A stretch of DNA of 64,000 nt from Bromus sterilis (lineage: Eukaryota > Streptophyta > Magnoliopsida > Poales > Poaceae): NCBI GenBank assembly GCA_950022295.1, contig OX465600.1, forward strand, positions 4,340,001 to 4,404,000. The letters run 5' to 3'. A model generated the notes under the pieces. It had not been told where the DNA came from. It saw nothing but the letters and a program-made list of their open reading frames with translations, and searched no databases. Shown here piece by piece: positions 12,044-23,064 of this stretch (position 1 is the first letter of the stretch; each line of letters opens with the position of its first letter). Both the position numbers and the translations under genes were made by a program.

Positions 12044-13098
12044 ATGGCCCGCCCGCACTACTTTCGACGGCGGATACTTGTCGCGTCGCTCCTACCCCAA
12101 AACTCTACACCCGCCGTCGGCGACTGTGTTGCGTACGAACGTGAGGTCACGGCCGGGGGAGCCTGTGTCCAGGCGGACGCGTAGCCGTTTCCGCGCCGCC
12201 CTCGGCCGCCTCCCGGAGGAAATCGTCCACACCGCCGCCGCCCTCGGCCGCGTCCCGGAGGAGATCGTGGTGTGGGAGATTCTTGTCCGCCTCACTGCCA
12301 GAGACATACTCCGCTGCCGTGCGGTGTGCCGGTCCTGGCACCGCCTCGCCTCCGCACCTGATTTCCTCCTCGCCCACCACCGGCGCCAGCCGCATCTCCC
12401 CCTCGTCGTGCTCTATGACCATGACGCAGGGCAAAGTACAGAGGCCGTCCTTCCGAGCTTGGAGCGTGGGCTCAGTCGGCCCGTCCTTGGGTTCGTCGAC
12501 TACTACAAGTCTACAACTACTATGACAACGATGGCTTCCAGCTGCACGCCTCCTGCGACGGCCTCCTCCTGCTCAGCCGGTCCGATGGCAGCTTCAGCAT
12601 CTGTAATCCAACCACACGTCAGTGCGCTCCACTCCCACACCTCACCGCCGGAGGCCGCGACAATATCGCAATAGCGGCGCTGTACCTGCACCGTCCGTCA
12701 GGCGACTACCGTATCCTGTACTGGAAAGGGAAACACCAGGACGAAGCAGCTGCCTTCTACATCCTTAAGGTGGGGTGTGGTGGCTTGCCGAGGTGCATCG
12801 GAGTTCCTTCGGATGCCCCTGCCATCCAGAAAGCTCTCATAGCTTTTGTTGCCATACAGATACACATGATTTCATTTTCTTCCACAAAGAAGATGTGCTG
12901 GTCTACAGTACGTGTGGACATTACATGTTTCAATATCATAGCACTGGCGATTTTCTAGGGGAATTCCAATGGAAACCCGAATCAGATAGTTTGGATGTTA
13001 TAGGACATGGGTTAAAAGAAAGCCTTGTCCAACACGAGTTCTTCACGAACCGAGGCGCTACCTGTGATAGTCAATCAAGCTTTTTCCAAAGTCTCTAA
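12044..13098 (+). pseudogene. F-box-family gene (copy 4), frameshifted with internal deletion
   Basis: A start codon at 12044 gives MARPHYFRRRILVASLLPQN. The F-box itself lies in another frame around 12215-12370 (LPEEIV..VVWEILVRLTARDILRCRAVCRSWHRLASAPDF). After about 12510 the ancestral frame moves again; the conserved GFQLHASCDGLLLLSRSDG and CNPTTRQCAPL blocks are readable but out of frame. Near 12835 the sequence jumps from PSDAPAIQKALI straight to the C-terminal HTDTHDFIFFHKEDVLVYS block, losing roughly 100 codons present in copy 7. The C-terminus (GLKESLVQHEFFTNRGAT) ends at 13096-13098. The F-box would bind SKP1, but this copy is dead. Confidence 0.85.
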
Positions 13099-13173
13099 AT
13101 TAAGGTACCTCAACAGATTTATATGTTTCCACCTTTAGTGTTTTTTTGCTGCATTGATTAAATAAAGCTACTT

Positions 13174-13547
13174 CGGACGCACTCGGGTGAACAGTAAAAT
13201 CAAAAAAAAATCAAAAAAATCTGATTTTTTTTGTGGCGAACATTTGATAAATTTTTGATATGCATGCAAAATTTCATCACAAAACAACATCTGTGGAATA
13301 CACAGCAAAAAAAACAAAATCGATGCTCCAAAATGTTATTTTTTTATAGCATTTTGGAGCATCGATTTTGTTTTTTTTTGCTGTGTATTCCACGGATGTT
13401 GTTTTGTGATGAAATTTTGCAAGCATATTAAAAATTTGTCAAATATTCGCCACAAAAAAATTCAGATTTTTTTGAAATTTTTTGTATTTTTTTGATTTTA
13501 CTGTTCATCCCGAGCTCATATGAGCTCGGGATCACTTGGGTACTTCC
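13174..13547. mobile_element. Foldback/MITE element with very long inverted repeats (374 bp)
   Basis: Nearly the whole element is one imperfect hairpin. The arms meet around 13340-13350; the inner arms AAAATCGATGCTCCAAAATG and its reverse complement are perfect. The outer edges carry CTCGGGTGAACAGTAAAATC and GATTTTACTGTTCATCCCGAG. CTACTT is duplicated at the two edges (13168-13173 and 13548-13553). The uninterrupted target AAGCTACTTCTCTTCTC is seen after F-box copy 2. No coding sequence. It is probably a Mutator-type or foldback non-autonomous element; the class is uncertain. Confidence 0.75.
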
Positions 13548-13806
13548 CTACTTCTCTTCTCTTAGACAGCACATGTTTCATACGTTCTGGATTTTAGAGA
13601 CCTTTAACTAGAAATTTGGGGAAGTTACTACTAATAACTTTTTATCTAAACTTGCGTGCTAACATGTCAACATCCCATATTTTTGTTGAAGAAATGTGTG
13701 TTATGTATTTTATATCTTGTTAGATGATTTGTCTTTCCACTTCGTGAAGTGTTTAAGGTAAACTCGGCTATGTTCAACATCAAATATCAGTTGCCACTCA
13801 TCCATT
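13548..13806 (+). repeat. F-box copy 4 downstream flank (rest)
   Basis: Matches 9970-10246 and continues to TCATCCATTGATTAC, again ending exactly where another F-box fragment begins. Confidence 0.65.
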
Positions 13807-13970
13807 GATTACAAGATCAGGGAGATCTGGTTATTCAAGTACCATGTTAAATTCACCGTGGAATGATTATGTTGCTATACAGATACACATGATTTCATTT
13901 TCTCCCACAAGGAAGATGTGCTGGTCTACAAAATGTGTGCACATTACATGTTTCACTCTAATAGACTACC
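13807..13970 (+). pseudogene. F-box-family C-terminal fragment (copy 5)
   Basis: GATTACAAGATC leads into the same coding block as copies 1-4 (KYHVKFTVE-like, TDTHDFIFSHKEDVLVYK). Homology is lost after about 13965, within the block that reads CFTVIL or MFHCDS in other copies. It is a fragment joined at the GATTAC word. Confidence 0.7.
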
Positions 13971-14278
13971 AACAAGGACTAACATTCAAAAAAGACAGGG
14001 GTCTAGTGATGGAAATTGCAAGATTTGCGGTGAGTCTGAAGACATACACCATATACTTTTCAACTATTTCCCTTTTTTTTCTGGAGCTGCGCTAGGGAAG
14101 GGTTAGGATGCTCCTCCGAGCCCAAATCGTTCATTGAGGTTTTTTTTTTCATGACATCGTATGTGGCGCTCAACATTGGGTGGTTTGGTGTGTGTGTTTT
14201 TGGAAAAGGGTTTGGTGTGTGTGTGGCGTCATTGACTCTCGTCCATTGAGTAATTATTTTTTGTGAAATTTAATATTA
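13971..14278. other. Unassigned AT-rich sequence
   Basis: 14004-14075 carries a stretch translating to SDGNCKICGESEDIHHILFNY, which resembles the zinc-binding end of a LINE ORF2 (CxxC...HHxxF). It may be a small LINE scrap joined to F-box copy 5. Nothing else is recognised. Confidence 0.4.
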
Positions 14279-14377
14279 CCTCCGATCCGTATTAATGGAC
14301 TCAACTTTGTCTAAATTCATATGTATCTAGTTAAGTATCTAGACAAACTTAAGTCCATTAATATGGATCGGAGGAAG
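14279..14377. mobile_element. Stowaway MITE (99 bp)
   Basis: Left end CCTCCGATCCGTATTAATGG and right end TCCATTAATATGGATCGGAGG form terminal inverted repeats, extended inward by ACTCAACTTTGTCTA and TAGACAAACTTAAGT. TA flanks both ends. The element at 32374-32493 is the same family with a 21-bp longer middle. Confidence 0.9.
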
Positions 14378-14693
14378 TATGTGCATATATATATTCCGAG
14401 TCAGCCGGCTAATCGTCATATATTCAAAACTCTACCTTCTTTTTCAGATGTGGTTGCCGGGAAAGAAGAAAGACATTGATCAGGATTGATGGCTGGCTAA
14501 TAATTAATCGATGGCTTCGTCACCATGGATGGTGCATTGGTGCAACGATTCTGCAGAACGAATAGAACTGTGCCATCTAATTAAACGGTGATGTACGTTT
14601 CAGTGTAGGCAGCAGTACAGACCAGTTGAGGGGACATAAAATCCACATGCAACAATTCTTTTATAATCTGACATTTTTCATGTGGTTTCTTTT
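14378..14693. other. Non-coding spacer before LINE
   Basis: No gene, repeat ends or splice-linked frames were recognised. Confidence 0.4.
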
Positions 14694-14738
14694 GATTGTT
14701 ATATATCTTTTTTTTTGAGAGTTAACCAAGATGAACAA

Positions 14739-17700
14739 CTAGAACTGATTACAATCCTTTCTCAAGAATCCCACAAGCTCCTCTGGCACACACGCCAATC
14801 GAAGAAAATCCCCAGAGTTAGTTGCACAGCCAACCAGTTCGTGAGCTAACTTGTTCAGATCCCTTTTGACCCAGCCTATCCTCTGGCTTTTAAACTTGCT
14901 CAATTCAGCTCTAATGTCAGCAATGATAGGGAACAAGCAGGACTGGTTTGCAGCGTCGGGGTCAAGTGCTCTGACTAAAGTCATACAATCAATCTCCAAC
15001 TGGATTGGACCCGTGTACAGTTTTGCTAATGTCTGCAGTCCCCTCAACAGGGCATTTCCTTCAGCCTCTTCCACGGATTTACACTGACCCAACCTGCAGC
15101 CCATCGAAAAGAGAGGTATCCCTTGAGGGTTCCTTGCCACAGCACCACCCACTCCTTCACTCGTATTCGCATCAAAGCCTGCATCTGAATTTAACTTAAC
15201 AACTCCTTCAGGTGGTGGAGACCATTGTAGTTCAACAGGCGATGGCGGATTCAGGCGTTGGTCGCCGAACAGATTACTGCACACGTCATTCTTCTCTTTC
15301 CCCAAACCCTCCTGAACAGCACTAAGCTCATCTTCATATCTTAGCAAAAAACCAACCGAACTGGATATTGTCTCCTTCCCATCACTGTGCACAACATTGT
15401 CCTTGAGGAACCAGGCACGCCATAGCAAAAGCAGAATTTTTGTACGGACCCCACCATTGACATTGCCTAGAAGGTTCTATAACCAGTCTTTCCCTGTAAA
15501 TCTGAACTCATATTCAGACGGTAACCTCCAATGATTCCTCATAGCATGTCTCAGTGCTCTACTTTTAGTACATGAGACCACAACATGATATTCGTCTTCC
15601 TCCCCATATCCACAAATATCACAGGTGTTGTCGGTGGTGATTGTTCTTTTGCCTTTGTTGACCTTGGTAGCTAAAGTGTTAGTGGCTACCCTCCAACCAA
15701 AGCTTTTTATTTTTTCCGGAATTTTTGCTTTCCATATGAGATCCCAGCTGCTTTGGTCATCAACATCATTAGTGGAGCTAGAGGTTTGTGGTCCAATCCC
15801 TTTTGCTGCCATAGCAAGTTTGTAGGCACTCTTCACGGTGAAGATACCGGAGCTTTCATAGTGCCACGCGACACAGTCCTCCACCTCCCCCCTTGGGATT
15901 CCTATCTTTACTATTTCATCCGCATCAAAGGGGTTAAAAATCCGATTGATAAGTTCCCTATTCCACTCTTTGGATACCGGGTCAATAAGCTGGTTTACCC
16001 ATCTCAATCTTGATCTGCATCTGAAGTTAGCAGTTTTGAGGCCATCCTTCCTAGGTATCCATTGGTCTCTCTGAATCTGGATTTTCTTCCCATTACCCAC
16101 ACGCCAAATAAGCCCTTTCTTTAGTAGCTCGAGACCAAACTCAATGCCTCTCCAAGCCGGGGACGCATCAGAGGCGAATACAGTATCCAAAAGTTCGCCT
16201 TTTGGATAGTATTTTGATTTGAGTACCCTTGCGCAAAGACTTTCCGGCTTTTGTATCAGCCTCCACCCTTGCCTGGCCAATAAGGCTTGGTTGAACAGGT
16301 GCATGTCCCTGAAACCGATCCCTCCTCTTTTTGGTTTCGTCAATTTGTCCCATGCCATCCAATGGACCTTCCGATGGTCTTTTTCATCCCCCTAAAAGAA
16401 GCTTCTAATAAGTTTTTCATACTCCTCGCAGAACCCCATGGGCATCTTGAACACGCCCATAGTGAACGTAGGGAGGGCTTGGATAACAGACTTCACGTGT
16501 ACCTCCTTCGCAGCATACGACATATGTTTCCCAGCCCAGTTATTACATCTTTTCATGAATCTCTCCATGATTGGTTGGAAGCTCTCTTCCTTCATTCTAC
16601 CCTCTGGCGTCGGGAGCCCAAGGTACTTGCTTTCAAAAGTTGATGTTACCACCTCCAGCACTCCTCTGATATCTGCTTGGATGTGGACTGGGCATTTTTC
16701 GCTAAAGAGCAGAGAACACTTGTTCGAACTTAGGAGCTGGCCCGTGCCATCTTGAAAGAGAGTTAGCGCCTTTTTAACCACCACTGCTTGGTCAATTGCT
16801 GCTGTGAAGAAGAGGAGACTGTCATCCGCGAAAAGAAGGTTTGATATTCCTGGGCTTCCCCGAGCGATTTTCAGCGGCACAACGCTTCCACCACTCACCT
16901 CCCTCCTCTGCAAGACACGGGCAAGTCCCTCTGCGACAAATAAGAACAAGTATGGGCTGAGGGGATCCCCTTGTCTGAGACCGTGAGACGGTTTAAATTT
17001 CTTCAGCAGCTCCCCATTGCATTTCACTGAATACTTTACCGATCGAACGCACAACATGATCCATCTAATCCACCTCTCACTGAAGCCGTATATTTCCTGC
17101 ACACCTTCCAAAAACCTCCAGTCCACCCTGTCATACGCCTTTGCAAGGTCTAGCTTGTACGCACAGTGCGTATTCAATGGGATTTTACTGTGTTGGATCT
17201 TATGGAAACACTCAAATGCAATCAGCGCGTTGTCCGTGATCATGCGTCCAGGGATAAAAGCACTTTGTGTTTCAGAGATTAGATCATCCAATAAGGGCCG
17301 GAGTCTGTTGACTAAACATTTGGAGATCACCTTATATATGACGTTGCACAAGCTTATCGGTCTAAAATCTTTAAGCGTTTGTGGGTCATTTCCTTTGGGT
17401 ATAAGAACGATGGCAGTGTCATTTACCCCTTCCGGCATGACTCCACTCTCAAAGAAGTTTTGAACTGCCCTCACCACATCCGCTTTCAAAAGGCTCCAAT
17501 TCCTCTGGAAAAACCGAGCAGGGAGGCCATCTGGACCTGGGGCTTTAAGCGGCCCAATCTGGAAAAGGGCATCACTTATTTCTTTTTCAGTAAAGTTTCT
17601 CTCAAGGTCATCGTTCATTTCTTGAGTGACCATACGAGAGAAGAGGTTCAACAGCACCTGTGGGTTCACATCCTTGTCTTCAGTGAAGAGCTCCTTAAAG

Positions 17701-18896
17701 TAACGTGATGTCATTTTGTGAAGTTCCTCTATATTTTCGACCCACTGTCCATCTCCATTTTTCAGTTTCGATATGGTGTTCTGCTTACGTCTTCAGGTAG
17801 CTTGCCGATGGAACCAGTATGTATTTCTATCTCCTTCGCGTAGATAGGTCGCTCTAGAGCGCCGACGCCACATTATCTCTTCCCTTAGTAGTAGTTCATC
17901 CATCTCAACTGAAGCCCTTTTAATTTCTTTTTCAATATAGTTATTCCGCTCGCTATTTAAGAGCGTGTGCAATCTTTTTCGCAGCCTGGCTATGCGTCTT
18001 TTGATGGATCCGAAACTGGTGGCACTCCATTTGCCCAGACCTTGTTGGATAGCTTCAACCTTACTCTGAATATCCTGGAGCGAGACCGCAACACCCTCTC
18101 TTTTCCAAATCTCTTCCACCAACTTTTGTAAGGATTCATCTCTTTCCCACATGGCTTCGTATTTAAAATCTTTCTTCTTTCGATATTCTAGGCGACCACC
18201 AAACTATAGTAAGAGCGGCAAGTGATCCGATCTTGTGGAGCATATATGTTGAATGTTAGCATCCTGAAATCTGTCACTCCAGCATGGTGACGCAACCCCG
18301 CGGTCCAATCTGGCCCTCACATTGTTCTTGCCTGCCTGCTTATTGTCATAGGTCCAGCCTGGGCCTTTGTAACCTAAGTCATAAAGGTTGCACCAGTCCA
18401 GTACCTCTCGAAAATCCGCCATATGCTTTTCCGAACGCCGTGTGCCAGAGAAGTGTTCGCTCTTCCATTGAGTTTCGTTGAAGTCCCCAATAACTAACCA
18501 CGGAGCATTTGCATTGTTTTTTAATCTTCTGAGTAGATTCCACATGTGAATTCTTTCGTGTGCTTTTGGTTCTCCATACACAAAGGTACCTCTCCACCAG
18601 CTATCTTTGGGGTTGTTTCGGATCAACACGTCAATGTACCTCGGGCCAACAGATAGTTTCTTTATTTCAATAGGCTCATCCCAATACAAGGCAATGCCAG
18701 CACCTTTTCCTCTGCCATCATGCAACATGCAGTGCTTGAGGCCCAACCTCCATCTAATGTTGCTTACCCTATCTTTATTTTGTCTGGTTTCCGAAATAAA
18801 AACGATAGCTGGACGGTGTGCCCTCACAAGGTGCACGAGTTCTTGAACTGTCCGGGGTTGTCCCAGGCCCCGGCAGTTCCAACTAAGAATCTTCAT
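14739..18896 (-). pseudogene. LINE ORF2: endonuclease, reverse transcriptase, RNase H; four in-frame stops
   Basis: A single reading frame of about 1385 codons runs from ATG at 18896 to the stop at 14739 with no net frameshift. The apurinic-type endonuclease comes first (MKILSWNCRGLGQ, ISETRQ, VIGDFNE, RSDHLPLLL). RT follows (KAPGPDGLPARFFQ, FRPISLCNVIYKVISKC, SAFIPGRMITDNA, KLDLAKAYDRVDW, GLRQGDPLSPYLF, NLLFADDSLLFF). Then comes a zinc-binding segment (CDICGYGEEDEYHVVVSC) and RNase H (LNSDAGFDANTSEGVGGA, EIDCMTLVRAL). It is interrupted by stops at 18204-18206, 17793-17795, 16392-16394 and 15477-15479. At 17793 and 16392 the family has Trp, and at the other two Trp is plausible, so all fit TGG-to-TAG/TGA changes. 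Confidence 0.92.
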
Positions 18897-21131
18897 GGCT
18901 CCTGACGGACGCTATCAGTAGCGTCCGCAAGTTCGCCGGGAGCCCCTGGCCCGGTCGCTTCCAAAGCTTCCTCACTTCCCTTGTCATCCTGCTCATCCTC
19001 CAGACTGCCAGCCCGCATTTTCTTGTGGTGTTCTGTTCCTCCATCTTCAATTTCTTCCGCTGCATGAAGTACATCCACATCTTCCCTTCCTCCCCTTTTT
19101 CCCAGAACTGACACACCAGCTCCTGGACCATTTCCAACTTGGATTCCTGGTATCACCATGTTCCCTGCACCTGCATATGTAGCTTCCTCAATGCTCTTCT
19201 CCATGTTGTTTTCGAGCTGCTCTTCCATCATTGTTGTCGTGTTAACAACTTTCAGAACAGTAGCATTACCCCCCACAGATTGATACCGGCCCAAAGCCTG
19301 GTGGGTACGGGAGCTCTGCCTCATCAGTAGCCGTGGCGCTAAGGGCCTCCCCAACGATCTGCACTTTCATCTGTGGTTCTTGTTCAGCGCCTGGGTTAGC
19401 TTCAGTTCCAGCATTTACTGATGTTGGTACTGTCAGGGTAGCTTGCTTCGCATTCTGGTTGGCTCCATATGACACCTTGATAGCACTGACTGCTGCAATT
19501 GTTGCTTGCACTAGTGGGTTTGACAGGACCCCATCAGGTATCTTCTCTTGTTCTCTTCTAGCAGCTTCAGAGTTATTCTCCCGCATCATTTCCTTCCCGA
19601 AACTAAGAAACCTCCTGGCACTACTGGCTACTGGGGCGACATATCCCCCTCTACTAGAACTCTTTTTATATGGGGAGGCGCGCATTGTTGCCGTGTACCT
19701 CATCTCTTGGAGGTCCACCGGTAAATTACAGTCGCGCTGACCATGCCCAATAAAACCACAATAACCACAAAAACGCGGAGCTCTCTCATACTTCACCTCC
19801 AGGAAATATACCTCATTATTGGCCTTATCAACAGACGTGATTTTGTTCCTCAGGGGCTCATCAACATCATGGTTAATCCGGGCTCTGATGAAGTCACCCC
19901 ATATCTTGCCGCGGCTATTGGTGTCCACCTGAAGTACTTCACCGAGCTTGCCTCCAAGCTTCCACGCCACAGCTTCATCCAACATGATTGGTGGGACATC
20001 ATGAATACGCACCCATATTGGCATATGAGCTACCTCCACATCTCCTGGCCGAGCACTTCCGTCATCATTCACCATGAGAAAAGCATCGCCCTTGTAGGTC
20101 CATTGGCCGTTCTCGAGGATGAACCGACGATCGCCCTCCCTCTCAAATTCGAGAAGGAAGCGATTATTCTTGAGAGGCTTGTAGTCGAGGCGTCCGCGGA
20201 GTCCCCACTTGCTTTTCAGCTCGCCGAAGAGGCCTTCGTTGCTGTAGGGCAGGGGCGAGAAGAGCAGCCCCACATCGATCCACCGGTTTTTCATGGCCGC
20301 ACGTTCGCTGGAGAGGTCCAGCTCCACCACCTCGTCAGCCTGAATATTCAGGCTAACAAGGAACCTTGGAGCGGCGACGCCGCCGCACGCTCCCAGCCTT
20401 CTTATGTTCACCCTTTTTCCTGGGTTGCGTGAGGATTCCCCACGGGTGATCACCCTGGAGATGTTTCCTCCAACTCCCGCTCGGCTCCTCACACTCTCAT
20501 CAGCCATGGGTATCTTGCCTTTTTGGTTTCCTTGGTTCGCCATCAGCAGGGTGGGTGCACTACTCAGGGGTTTCTTGGAAAGATGTGTGTGTTCCACTAT
20601 CACTCCCGATTCTTTTATATACAGCTCCTGGTAATCAGATCCCCCCTTCCAAGGACCTGCCAAAGTTCCAATCATGTTTTGCCCCTTCTGTTGATCCATT
20701 TCCCCTATTGCAGATTCTGAGATCCCTCCGCCTTTATCCGGTGGTTCGATATCAAGTTTGTGCGGGATCCCCTTTGGTTTTGATACGCAATCCCCAGATC
20801 CCAATCCAGTCCTCAAATCTTCTATCATTGCAAGTATTCTATTTTTGATTCTACTCAATACCTCATCAGTGTTACCTGGGATCGAGACCTCCGTCTTCTT
20901 CGGTCTTCCCGCGATCTGCTTCCTTTCCACGGCGAGCTGTTTGATCGCCTTCCTCGCCCGAATCCATGCCTCCCGCGGCCCAGATGATCCTCTTCCTTCT
21001 CCCGAATCCCTCCTTCTTGATCTGTTGGCTTCACGCCCCTTCGATCCTGAGATTCTGCCTCCGGCAGTCTCGTCGTATTCCTGATCTGGGATCGCCCCTC
21101 TCGGGCCAGCGTAAAATACGCTCCCTTCCAT
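18893..21131 (-). pseudogene. LINE ORF1, gag-like nucleic-acid-binding protein; one-base slip
   Basis: ATG at 21131 opens 621 codons to a stop at 19266. It contains a plant LINE ORF1-type domain (DVGLLFSPLPYSNEGLFGELKSKWGL, RFLLEFEREGDRRFILENGQW) and one CCHC zinc knuckle (CGYCGFIGHGQRDC). A G6 run (C6 at 19269-19274 on the plus strand) precedes the stop; one base fewer would continue the frame through GGNATVLKVVNTTT to 18893. The longer frame's stop TGA overlaps the ORF2 start as ATGA, a coupled arrangement. The slip could be a real mutation, an assembly error in a homopolymer, or programmed; mutation is most likely. Confidence 0.85.
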
Positions 21132-21138
21132 AGGTAAC

Positions 21139-21184
21139 GATTGTTATATATCTTGTGACATCTTGTGATTGTTATATATCTTGG
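21139..21184. repeat. LINE target-site duplication, itself tandemly repeated
   Basis: GATTGTTATATATCTT occurs at 21139-21154 and again, followed by G, at about 21168-21183, separated by GTGACATCTTGT. The third copy is at the other LINE edge (14694-14709). The adjacent repeat probably pre-dated insertion or arose by slippage during it. Confidence 0.85.
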
Positions 21185-22659
21185 TTAATGAGATTTCTGA
21201 TATCGACAAAAAAACGGTGTTAGGGCTACTTTTGTGATTAATATGGATGCTATCATATCGCTGTGGTGGATGGATGTTTGATTGGACATTATAATCTTTT
21301 CTACCGTTGCAACAAACATGCATATTGGTTGCATGCTGGAAAATACGGGGGAAGCCAATAAAAACGTGGGGTTGATTAAGGTTGGCACAGCTTTACACGA
21401 TACCTGATCTCAATGAAGGCTGGCCCGGTTTTACACAATAAAAGGTTTCGATGAATGCACACGACGTACCTCGTTTTTAGAGGCACACGACGTGATTTTC
21501 ACGAAATCATACTTGTGCCTTTACGAGAAGCACGATCGTACGATTTTTTTTGATAAAATCCAAAAATATATATAATTTTCAGAAAAACCTTACGAAAACC
21601 GAAAAGCCTAAAAACCCAAAATAACAACTAAACACCGAAAATGCGTACACAAAAATAAGACGATGGAATCCGAAGGAAAATAGTGAGCACAAGACCCATG
21701 GCACAATGTCAGCCCACCAAAATAATTCTTGCGCTGGCCTTTAAAAAAGCGCTCGTTAACTAGTTGCTCTGAGTTTCCACGCTAGCGCGTTTCATACATC
21801 AGTGGTTGTCCGTGTCTGTGTGGTCCTAGTCCGTCGTTCCACGTTAGCGCTACTTTAGCCCATGTCACAAATCACAAAAAAACAGGCGCTGCCATTGGGC
21901 TCGAACTCGCGATCTATCCAGTCAAAAATCTAAGGTCGACCGATATTCACATGAATGTGTGTACAAGAGAGAATCCTATGTATCTAAGAAAATAATCCTC
22001 ACCAACTAATTTATCTCAACATGCAAATATGTCACATCACCATATAATTATGGATGGAATAAGATCCACCTCGACATGCATGCAACCATGCATAAGATAA
22101 GACCCACCAGCACATACAACCATGCATGAAAAAATATTTTTCATTCTATTACTCTTTGGCATTGTGTAGCCTTTTAAAGGTTGATTTTACCTCTTAGGGT
22201 TGTTTAGTCCTTTTTAACGTGTGTCGACCCACGATCGTATTGTGTCGTGTGGAGTCCTTCGGGTCTGCCGACATGACCCTTTTATACAAAGGACAACATG
22301 GACCGTGTTGTGCCAGGCCTTTTTTATAGTCGTGCCAAGCCATATGGCTAGATTTGGGGTTCGCTCGTACACCATCCTACACCGCGTCCTTATCCATGGA
22401 CGAAACACTCCCTACCATTCACTTTTTGCCCATCTAAAACTCCACCCTCTCCACTCGATCACATGTTTTTTCTCCCGCATCCGGCAAGAATCGTCTACCT
22501 CCATCGATCTCAATTAAAGCAACTTCTTCCTCCTCTTGCCACGACAAGCTACACGGCTACCTCAGCCAATTCTCGCACATCCCTAATTACTAAAGAATCA
22601 ATGGCCACGAGGGTTGGCGATGCTATTTATAATAGCTGAAAAAAAATGGAAGTCCTCTT
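21185..22659. other. No supported gene; transposon-like debris
   Basis: No long frames or family motifs were found. 21880-21960 (minus strand) shows a GTTCGAGCCC box reminiscent of a Pol III B box, possibly an old SINE. 22010-22130 has repeated words (CATGCATG, AAGATAAGACCCACC). Nothing further can be assigned. Confidence 0.35.
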
Positions 22660-22963
22660 TTGCTCTTGAGCTCAAATGGACTCGGATGATCAGTAAAACC
22701 AGAAGAAAAAAGAGCTTACAAATTATGATTAAAATTAAAAAATGTTTTAAGTGATTGCTAAAACAAAAATCTGTGCTCCAAAAATGTTAATTTCAAAAGC
22801 ACTTCGAAGATGATTTTTGTTTGTTTTTGTCACAGTTTTCATGATAAAAATATTCAAACACTAAAATCACTTGTCAATGTTTGTCATAAAAAAACTAGAG
22901 AGTTTTGAAAATTCTTTTCTATTTGTTTCGATTTCAGTGTTCATTAGGGAGCACACTTGAGCT
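22660..22963. mobile_element. Foldback/MITE element related to 13174-13547
   Basis: The edges GACTCGGATGATCAGTAAAACC and TTTCAGTGTTCATTAGGGAG, and inner words GTGCTCCAAAAATGTT and AGCACTTCGAAGATGATTTTTG, parallel the element at 13.2 kb, but the arms are far more diverged. Flanking GAGCTCAAATGGACTCG and CACACTTGAGCTGAG resemble the GAGCTCATATGAGCTC edge of the other element. It is older and the boundaries are approximate. Confidence 0.5.
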
Positions 22964-23064
22964 GAGACAACATCATTGTGCTAGATATACACGTAGATAG
23001 TGGATAAACTGCATGCATGCATGCTGTGATTGAAGTGTTTGATCCTCTTGTGGACTCGCTCGAG

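Larger units (their letters stand above)
14710..21138 (-). mobile_element. Nearly full-length L1-type LINE (6.4 kb)
   Basis: On the minus strand the order is ORF1 (gag-like), ORF2 (endonuclease, RT, RNase H), then a short A-tail (T-run 14708-14716). A perfect 16-bp target duplication GATTGTTATATATCTT flanks it (14694-14709 and 21139-21154), so boundaries are exact and insertion is recent. The ORF1 start codon is only about 8 bp inside the 5' end, so the 5' UTR is almost entirely missing, probably by slight 5' truncation. Target-primed reverse transcription is the known mechanism of such elements. Confidence 0.95.
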
